A model generated the notes under the pieces. The model was not told the origin of the DNA. It ran no database searches and worked only from the letters and a program-made list of their open reading frames with translations. A stretch of 6,551 nucleotides of DNA from Opitutales bacterium UBA7389 (lineage in GTDB: Bacteria; Verrucomicrobiota; Verrucomicrobiia; Opitutales; Opitutaceae). Location: contig DKNL01000193.1 in NCBI GenBank assembly GCA_002474325.1, positions 1 through 6,551 of the forward strand, given 5' to 3'. This document shows, in pieces, positions 1 through 4,667 of the stretch. Numbering within the stretch: the first letter of the stretch is position 1; the number at the start of each line of letters is the position of its first letter. The position numbers were made by a program, and so were the translations under genes.

Positions 1-118
1 CCTGAGGCTAGACTAGACTCCTTACCCAAAAAACCGCCTTCCATCGTAACCGAACCTCTGGCTGAAAGGCTTTGATTAACCACCTCTCTAATTCTAAAAC
101 TAAGGCGCCAACTCCAAT
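1..118. other. Left-edge non-annotated stretch upstream of the pseudouridine synthase gene
   Basis: No complete gene fits here. Two readings are possible and cannot be separated from this window. On the plus strand, frame 1 is open from the edge to a TGA at 73-75, giving a 24-residue tail ending in EPLAERL. This could be the end of an upstream gene. On the minus strand, an ATG at 44-42 opens a frame that runs off the edge (MEGGFLGKESSLASG) and has AGAGG about 10 bases before it. This could be the start of a divergent gene. Neither peptide is recognised. A TAA at 101-103 closes the rluA-like frame upstream of its start. Confidence 0.3.
72..100 (+). promoter_or_regulatory. Weak candidate sigma-70 promoter of the pseudouridine synthase gene
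   Basis: TTGATT at 72-77 and TAAAAC at 95-100 are separated by 17 bases. Each matches four of six consensus positions. Transcription would start near 107, leaving a leader of about 12 bases before the TTG start codon. No good Shine-Dalgarno sequence precedes that start; AAGG at 102-105 is too far away to help. In AT-rich intergenic DNA, matches of this quality arise by chance, so the call is tentative. Confidence 0.22.
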
Positions 119-988
119 TTGGCAACAATTCTCCTTCAGCATCCCCAGATTTTAGCCGAGGCGCTGGGACTCAAAAGCTTAGCTGATACGTTATTCAAAA
201 TGCCGTTAACCGAATGGGGATGGGAGATCACCGAGGAGGAGTTGCTCTCTTGGATAATCCAATATGACAACGATGTCATTCTCCTCAATAAACCTCCACT
301 CGTCGTTTGCCACCCATCGAAACGAGGACCTTGGTCATCACTCGTTGGAGCCTTCCGAGAATGTTTGGGTTATGAACGCACCCACTTGATCGCTCGGCTA
401 GACCGAGAAACCAGCGGAATCATCCTATTGGCCAAACATCGTCTTTCCGCGAGACACCTGCAAATGGCTCTCGAAAAACGGGCCACCAAAAAGTGCTACC
501 TCGCTATTCTGGAAGGCGAATTAGGCGAGCCCGCATTCGTCGATGCTCCCATCGGCAAGGACCCAGAGAGCATCATCCACAGTAAATCCGCAGTTCTGAC
601 AAAGGGTCGTAGACAAGATGCCCAAACCATTTTTTCACCCCTCCATTGCGGCAGAAACTATACCCTTGCTAAAGTGGAGCCCCTAACCGGCAGAAAACAC
701 CAAATCAGAGTCCATGCACAGCACATCGGACACTCGATTGTCGGCGACAAGCTATACGGCCCCGATGAATCGCTTTTTCTGGAGTTCATCGAATCAGGGT
801 GGACCGATCATCTGGCTCATTCGCTCCCTCTCAACCGCCACGCCCTGCACTCCTACTATATGGAATTCGAACTTGAATCCGGCAATCGCGAATTCAAAGC
901 CCCTCCGAGCACGGACCTAGTAGCATTTTGCCAAGAATACATTGGGATCGAGATCAGCGATTTCCTTGAGAGCATTCCGTCAAGCTAG
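119..988 (+). CDS. RluA-family RNA pseudouridine synthase (no S4 domain)
   Basis: The 289-residue product should isomerise uridine to pseudouridine in rRNA or tRNA in the cytoplasm; the target site cannot be read from sequence. The catalytic core starts near residue 48 (NDVILLNKPP, the 'D-NKP' strand). Next comes the RLDRETSG motif at 93-100 with catalytic Asp95. The block EPLTGRKHQIRVH (187-199) followed by GDKLYG (209-214) and the closing RHALHSYYMEF (240-250) are family hallmarks. Residues 1-47 are not an S4 RNA-binding domain, unlike RluC and RluD, and their role is unknown. 'CHPSKRGPWSSL' (64-75) replaces the usual 'VHP' segment and resembles Verrucomicrobiota homologues as I recall them. 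The start is TTG, because an in-frame TAA lies at 101-103. The next in-frame ATG at 200 would give a 262-residue protein that keeps the whole core, so the true start is uncertain. The transporter gene follows on the same strand after 95 bases. Confidence 0.9.
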   Translation: MATILLQHPQILAEALGLKSLADTLFKMPLTEWGWEITEEELLSWIIQYDNDVILLNKPPLVVCHPSKRGPWSSLVGAFRECLGYERTHLIARLDRETSGIILLAKHRLSARHLQMALEKRATKKCYLAILEGELGEPAFVDAPIGKDPESIIHSKSAVLTKGRRQDAQTIFSPLHCGRNYTLAKVEPLTGRKHQIRVHAQHIGHSIVGDKLYGPDESLFLEFIESGWTDHLAHSLPLNRHALHSYYMEFELESGNREFKAPPSTDLVAFCQEYIGIEISDFLESIPSS

Positions 989-1000
989 ATTTCGCCAGGA

Positions 1001-1030
1001 TTGACATCATTCGTTAACGATTGATTTTCA
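1001..1030 (+). promoter_or_regulatory. Candidate promoter with palindrome in the spacer, upstream of the transporter gene
   Basis: A perfect -35 hexamer, TTGACA, lies at 1001-1006. The -10 region is poor: GATTTT at 1023-1028, after a 16-base spacer. The spacer holds the perfect 10-base palindrome TCGTTAACGA (1011-1020), placed where a repressor would block RNA polymerase. A start near 1035 would give a leader of about 48 bases before the GTG at 1084. The -35 match and palindrome are seen directly; promoter function and repressor binding are inferred. Confidence 0.33.
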
Positions 1031-1083
1031 ACCGTTTTTCTTGGCTTTGCTCTCATAACTGAGCTAGCCATATCTGAAGCTAA

Positions 1084-2469
1084 GTGAACGCGAAAACCGC
1101 TGACTCTCTCCTATCCATTCCCAATATCAGACGATTCATTGCGTTTCGGATACTGTTCAATGCTCGATTCTACTATCCGATATTCACGATCTTATTTTTG
1201 GATTTCGGCCTGACGCTCGAGCAATTCGCCATTCTTAACTCGGCTTGGGCAGCGAGCATCGTGCTCCTGGAAATTCCCTCAGGGGCTCTAGCGGACACTA
1301 TTGGCAGACGTAATCTGGTAATAGCCTCGGCGGCCATAATGATCGTTGAGATGCTCCTTCTCTGTTTCGCTCCAATTGGTCAGTTGCCTCTAGTCTTCTA
1401 TCTTTTTTTGGCGAACCGCATACTTAGCGGAGCCGCCGAAGCCGCGGCCAGCGGAGCCGATGAGGCACTCGCCTATGATACCCTAAAAGACCTAGGACGA
1501 GAAAAGAGCTGGGGACGGGTTCTAGAAACCCAGATGCGCTTTCAATCTATCGCCTTCATTGTAGCTATGTCGCTAGGTGCCCTACTTTATGATGCCGATC
1601 GATTGAATCAGCTCCTTGGACTTCTACGTATCGACTCTGGGATCTCCAAAGAAACCGCCATGCGGCTCCCTCTATTTATGACCCTTATCCTTGGTTTCGG
1701 TGCCTTAATTACGTCAATCGGGCTTGAGGAACCAGAATCAGAAAGAGAAGCCCGGAAAAAAGCCCGCGAGGCCCCGGCAGGAGCCACGATAAGAGCGGCT
1801 TTCTCGAAAACGCTCTCCACCGGGAAATGGATCCTCAGCACCCCTATGGCCTTCATGATCATACTAGGCGGTTTTCTGATAGATCACATCGCCAGAATGA
1901 TTCTCACATTGAACAGCGAATACTACCGCCGAATCGAGTTGCCCGAAGCGTCTTTCGGGATTATCAGTGCCGGATTCGGAATCTTGGGTATTTTTACTCC
2001 AAGAATAGGAAGATGGCTTTGCGAAAATCAAAGCAAGTCATTCAACTACTACCTGTTAGGAGCGTCGACATTTATCGGTCTATACGGGATGAACTGGTTT
2101 TTCCCGATTTGGGGAGTGGCTCCAATGTTGTTCGTCTATGTCTCCATTGGGCTAGCCGGCTATCTAGTAAGCAGCTATTTAAATGCCGTGACGCCTTCCG
2201 ATATTCGAGCCACTGCTCTAAGCTTTAAAGGTCTTTCCTACAATTTAGCTTACGGGGGAATCGGGTTATTGTATTCGCTGCTTGTTTACAAACTTAGGCA
2301 CGATGAATCTTATGGAGCTTTAGATGCCGGAGAGTTGGAGAGGGTGCTTTTCAAAGGCGCTTTTGGATACTTTCCCGTCTATTTCGTCATCGTTTTTATA
2401 GCCACCCTGGCCTATGGGATATACAATCGCAAAGCTATCGAAACCCGACCCAGTACCCTCTCCGATTAG
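1084..2469 (+). CDS. Major facilitator superfamily transporter, substrate unknown
   Basis: The 461-residue integral inner-membrane protein has about twelve hydrophobic segments by eye, near residues 18-40, 47-66, 78-96, 101-125, 152-170, 196-213, 252-275, 287-305, 322-340, 345-366, 384-402 and 427-447. The MFS motif A between helices 2 and 3 is clear: SGALADTIGRRN at 66-77, with Gly67, Asp71, Gly74, Arg75 and Arg76. The segment SGADEALAYDTLK (123-135) at the end of helix 4 resembles multidrug-efflux-like MFS families. The charged cytoplasmic loop between the two six-helix halves (214-250) is rich in Glu, Arg and Lys. Residues 170-195 form a longer than usual loop between helices 5 and 6. The start is GTG, immediately after an in-frame TAA at 1081-1083; no good Shine-Dalgarno sequence precedes it and no nearby alternative start exists. 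The neighbours do not suggest a substrate; drug or metabolite export is only a guess. Confidence 0.88.
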   Translation: MNAKTADSLLSIPNIRRFIAFRILFNARFYYPIFTILFLDFGLTLEQFAILNSAWAASIVLLEIPSGALADTIGRRNLVIASAAIMIVEMLLLCFAPIGQLPLVFYLFLANRILSGAAEAAASGADEALAYDTLKDLGREKSWGRVLETQMRFQSIAFIVAMSLGALLYDADRLNQLLGLLRIDSGISKETAMRLPLFMTLILGFGALITSIGLEEPESEREARKKAREAPAGATIRAAFSKTLSTGKWILSTPMAFMIILGGFLIDHIARMILTLNSEYYRRIELPEASFGIISAGFGILGIFTPRIGRWLCENQSKSFNYYLLGASTFIGLYGMNWFFPIWGVAPMLFVYVSIGLAGYLVSSYLNAVTPSDIRATALSFKGLSYNLAYGGIGLLYSLLVYKLRHDESYGALDAGELERVLFKGAFGYFPVYFVIVFIATLAYGIYNRKAIETRPSTLSD

Positions 2470-2479
2470 CTTCTTTTTT
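2432..2479 (+). terminator. Candidate intrinsic terminator overlapping the transporter stop codon
   Basis: AAGCTATCG at 2432-2440 can pair with CGATTAGCTT at 2463-2472 through nine base pairs with one bulged base. The loop is 22 bases. The run CTTTTTT follows at 2473-2479. The TAG stop (2467-2469) lies inside the right arm. The long loop and AT-rich stem make this a weak terminator, but the position and T-run on the correct strand support it. Confidence 0.4.
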
Positions 2480-2530
2480 GGTTTCCTCGAATCACGACAC
2501 ATTAGCAACGTAATCCCAGGCAATAACCAC

Positions 2531-2565
2531 AAAAAAAAGCCGGACCCCAAAATGGAGATCCGGCT
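2531..2565 (-). terminator. Intrinsic terminator of the amt-glnK operon
   Basis: On the minus strand, AGCCGGA (2565-2559) pairs perfectly with TCCGGCT (2544-2538). After a one-base bulge, the stem continues with CTCC against GGGG using a G-U pair, closing a five-base loop. Seven further T residues follow at 2537-2531. It starts 27 bases after the glnK stop. The T-run is present only in the minus direction, so it serves glnK rather than the converging transporter gene. Confidence 0.88.
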
Positions 2566-2592
2566 CGAAAAGTTTACAGCTTGTCTTCGGAG

Positions 2593-2931
2593 CTAGAGAG
2601 CACTTTCGCCACTCTCATCTGTGCGGATTCGGATAGCGTCTTCCAAAGGAAGGACAAACACCTTTCCGTCACCGATTTTTCCGGTCTTCGCGGATTTGAC
2701 GATAGCCTGGGCAGCTTCCGAGACTGCGTCATCCTGGACCGCAATTTCGATCTTCACTTTAGGAAGAAAGTCGACCGTGTATTCGCTTCCACGGTAGATT
2801 TCTGTGTGACCCTTTTGGCGCCCGAAGCCTTTAACTTCGGTTACCGTCATTCCTTCGATGCCGACTTCTGAAAGGGCCTCTTTGACCTCTTCTAATTTAA
2901 ACGGCTTAATGATTGCTACTACAAGTTTCAT
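2593..2931 (-). CDS. glnK: PII nitrogen regulatory protein, GlnK type
   Basis: The 112-residue protein is a trimeric PII signal transducer of normal length. It binds ATP/ADP and 2-oxoglutarate and reports nitrogen status. The N-terminus MKLVVAIIKPFKLEEVKEAL is closer to GlnK than to GlnB of enterobacteria. The T-loop (about 37-55) holds YRGSEYTVDF, with Tyr51 as the expected uridylylation site. The B-loop TGKIGDGKVFVLP (83-95) and the closing RIRTDE (101-106) carry the nucleotide-binding Lys90, Arg101 and Arg103. No key residue is missing. It lies 89 bases downstream of amt on the same strand, so its likely partner is that channel, whose pore it blocks through the T-loop when ammonium is abundant. 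AAAGGA at 2944-2939, seven bases before the ATG, is a good ribosome binding site. The gene order amt-glnK reverses the enterobacterial glnK-amtB order. GlnB is the alternative name if the genome has no other PII. Confidence 0.95.
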   Translation of the reverse strand: MKLVVAIIKPFKLEEVKEALSEVGIEGMTVTEVKGFGRQKGHTEIYRGSEYTVDFLPKVKIEIAVQDDAVSEAAQAIVKSAKTGKIGDGKVFVLPLEDAIRIRTDESGESAL

Positions 2932-2968
2932 TAAAATTTCCTTTGCGATTGATTACTGATTTAATTGA

Positions 2969-2998
2969 AACGCATACGTTAATGCAAGTAAATGCGTT
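2969..2998 (-). repeat. Inverted repeat in the amt-glnK spacer
   Basis: AACGCAT and ATGCGTT are perfect seven-base arms (2969-2975 and 2992-2998) around a 16-base loop, about 22 bases after the amt stop. A second, shorter pair, GCAT with ATGC (2972-2975 and 2982-2985), uses part of the same arm, so the two hairpins exclude each other. No T-run follows on the minus strand, so it is not a standard terminator. It could limit read-through, mark an RNA processing site or be chance. Confidence 0.4.
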
Positions 2999-3020
2999 AC
3001 TTAGCTTTAATACCGAGTAC

Positions 3021-4406
3021 TTAGGTAATATTATAGGCTTCCTGGCCATGCTCTCCGATGTCAAGACCCCTTGACTCTACTTCTTCGCTAACTCGCACGC
3101 CCATGGTCATTTTGATCGTGAGGAACAAGACATAAGAGAAGACGAATGCGAAGACATATACCCCAATTACTCCGATAATCTGGGACATCAAATTAGCGCC
3201 GCCAAAGATGCCAACAGCAACTGTGCCCCAAATTCCGCATACTCCATGAACGGAGATCGCACCTACCGGATCATCGATCTTAATCTTATCGAGTAACACG
3301 ATCGAAAAGACTACAATCACGCCGCCAATCGCTCCCATCAGTACGGAAGACCAAACCGAAACGGCATCGGCGCCAGCCGTGATGCTGACCAATCCAGCCA
3401 ACAAGCCATTGAGAGCCATGGAGAGGTCTGGTTTTTTTAGTACAATTATTGAAGTCAGAATAGAGCTGATTCCCCCGGCAGCAGCTGCAAGCGCCGTTGT
3501 CGTGAAAACCAAACCTAGAGGTCCAGGATTAGCGGACAGAACAGATCCCCCATTGAATCCAAACCATCCGAAAAAGAGCAGGAATACGCCAACTGTAGCC
3601 AGCGGCATACTGTGCCCAACGATAGGCTTGATTCCGTTGGCTGTATACTTCCCAGCACGCGGTCCTAGAATCATTACGGCAGCCAATGCCGCAGCCCCAC
3701 CAAATCCATGCACAACCGTTGATCCAGCAAAGTCGTAGAAAGCGGCATCACCACCACCGAGGCCAGAGAGCCAGCCACCTCCCCAGTGCCAGGAACCCGC
3801 GATCGTGTATCCGAATGCTACCAGAATAGTCGAGTATAGCATAAAGGACGTCAGCTTGATTCGCTCAGCTACCGCACCCGAGACGATTGTAGCAGCTGTG
3901 GCGGCGAACATAGCCTGAAAGATGAAATCCCCATAGCCGGTCATCGCCAAACTCAGCCCTCCGTAACCCCAAGTGCTACCCCCGTCGGCATTAAGGTCGC
4001 CAATCGGGCCATTGATGCCCAACCAACCGGGTATTTGCCAGGAGTCTACCGGGTAGTGCGTATTGAACCCAAGGACCGCATAGGTGATCAATCCGATAGA
4101 TATAATCCATACGTTCTTGAAAAGGATGTTAACGGTATTCTTCGACTGAGTCAGTCCCGCTTCCAGCGTCGCAAAACCGAGATGCATAATAAACACTAGG
4201 GCGGCAGCGATCACCGTCCAAAGCATGGATACGGTGAAGAAATCGAATGCAGGTGCGTATTCAGCTCCTGAGGACTCGACAAGTTCAAGATATTCGTCGA
4301 CCGGACCTGCCTCATCCTGCCCAATGGCCGAAGTGGTATCGAATACCGCAGCCGTCAGCAAAGCGATCAGCAAAAGCCCGGATAGTTTTGTTAGGAGTTT
4401 TTTCAT
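3021..4406 (-). CDS. amt: Ammonium channel/transporter of the Amt family
   Basis: The 461-residue inner-membrane protein conducts ammonium across the cytoplasmic membrane as a trimer. Residues 1-27 look like a cleavable signal peptide (MKKLLTKLSG, a Leu/Ala-rich core, then TTSA before IGQ). About eleven membrane helices then run from residue 55 to 432. Family marks are MHLGFATLEAGLTQSKN (74-90), FQAMFAATAA (163-172) with the gate Phe163, and DFAGSTVVHGFGG (225-237) with Asp225 and pore His233. VGAISVHGVCGIWG (381-394) supplies the second pore His387. The tail GVRVSEEVESRGLDIGEHG (436-454) is the conserved cytoplasmic C-terminus that couples subunits and contacts PII proteins. The ATG start fits the signal peptide, but no Shine-Dalgarno sequence precedes it. 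glnK follows after 89 bases and shares a terminator, so the two genes probably form an operon. A sigma-54 promoter upstream suggests induction under nitrogen limitation. Confidence 0.96.
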   Translation of the reverse strand: MKKLLTKLSGLLLIALLTAAVFDTTSAIGQDEAGPVDEYLELVESSGAEYAPAFDFFTVSMLWTVIAAALVFIMHLGFATLEAGLTQSKNTVNILFKNVWIISIGLITYAVLGFNTHYPVDSWQIPGWLGINGPIGDLNADGGSTWGYGGLSLAMTGYGDFIFQAMFAATAATIVSGAVAERIKLTSFMLYSTILVAFGYTIAGSWHWGGGWLSGLGGGDAAFYDFAGSTVVHGFGGAAALAAVMILGPRAGKYTANGIKPIVGHSMPLATVGVFLLFFGWFGFNGGSVLSANPGPLGLVFTTTALAAAAGGISSILTSIIVLKKPDLSMALNGLLAGLVSITAGADAVSVWSSVLMGAIGGVIVVFSIVLLDKIKIDDPVGAISVHGVCGIWGTVAVGIFGGANLMSQIIGVIGVYVFAFVFSYVLFLTIKMTMGVRVSEEVESRGLDIGEHGQEAYNIT

Positions 4407-4415
4407 GTCGTTTGT

Positions 4416-4421
4416 ATTATA
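4416..4421 (-). promoter_or_regulatory. Perfect TATAAT -10 hexamer just before the amt start codon
   Basis: TATAAT occurs on the minus strand at 4421-4416, nine bases before the amt ATG. No convincing -35 hexamer lies 16-18 bases upstream (GGCAGC at 4444-4439). If used, transcription would begin about 2-3 bases from the ATG and give a nearly leaderless mRNA, which would suit the missing Shine-Dalgarno sequence. It may equally be chance in an AT-rich leader. Confidence 0.22.
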
Positions 4422-4471
4422 GATTTTCAGGAATTATTGCTGCCCTGTTACAGCGGTGAATAACTCCCTTT

Positions 4472-4487
4472 AGCAACTGGCATGCCA
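4472..4487 (-). promoter_or_regulatory. Sigma-54 (RpoN) promoter of amt-glnK
   Basis: The minus strand reads TGGCATGCCAGTTGCT at 4487-4472. Against the -24/-12 consensus TGGCACG-N4-TTGCW, it differs only at the sixth base. The invariant GG (4486-4485) and GC (4474-4473) are exactly ten bases apart. Transcription would start near the A at 4461, giving a leader of about 55 bases. Ammonium transport genes are classic RpoN/NtrC targets, so context agrees with sequence. One caution is that TGGCATGCCA is itself a perfect palindrome and could be a protein-binding site instead or in addition. Confidence 0.72.
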
Positions 4488-4509
4488 CCCCTCTTCAATC
4501 TGCTCTAAT

Positions 4510-4528
4510 TCTCCGGATTTCCCGGAGA
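4510..4528. repeat. Perfect inverted repeat upstream of the amt promoter, possible activator site
   Basis: TCTCCGG and CCGGAGA are perfect seven-base arms around a five-base centre (ATTTC on the plus strand). The centre lies about 58 bases before the predicted sigma-54 start and 23 bases beyond the -24 element. No T-run follows on either strand, so a terminator role is unlikely. A dimeric regulator site is the simplest reading, but the arms do not match the NtrC consensus as I know it (GCACC-N5-GGTGC). Confidence 0.4.
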
Positions 4529-4600
4529 CCAACCCAACTCTCCTCTCAATAGCCCCGGCTTGGGTGCTCAATTCTAACCGGTTGCGGGCATGAAAACACC

Positions 4601-4649
4601 GACGGCCGCTCTTTTTTGAGCAGCCGTCAAGAATTCGGGTTATCCCGAA
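4601..4649 (-). terminator. aspS terminator region with two tandem hairpins
   Basis: Downstream of the aspS stop, the minus strand first forms TTCGGG-ATAA-CCCGAA (4649-4634). It then forms a strong 11-base-pair stem, GACGGCTGCTC with GAGCGGCCGTC (4628-4618 and 4611-4601), around an AAAAAA loop. The stem contains one G-U pair in minus-strand RNA, but a C-A mismatch in plus-strand RNA, so it appears selected for the minus strand. The following run GGTGTTTT is a poor U-tract, so termination may be partial or aided by Rho. Confidence 0.65.
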
Positions 4650-4667
4650 ATGGGCGAGAATGACGAT

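Noticed and set aside
1827..2228. 133-codon plus-strand open frame inside the transporter gene
   Set aside because: It is an out-of-frame shadow of the MFS gene, Arg/Ser/His-rich, without hydrophobic segments or a known domain.
3379..3738. 119-codon plus-strand open frame opposite amt
   Set aside because: It is Pro/Ala-rich and antisense to the conserved Amt pore region, a typical shadow of small-residue codons.
4601..4628. Reading the long hairpin after aspS as a plus-strand terminator or regulatory RNA
   Set aside because: No gene is transcribed toward it on the plus strand, one pair is a C-A mismatch in that direction, and no T-run follows.
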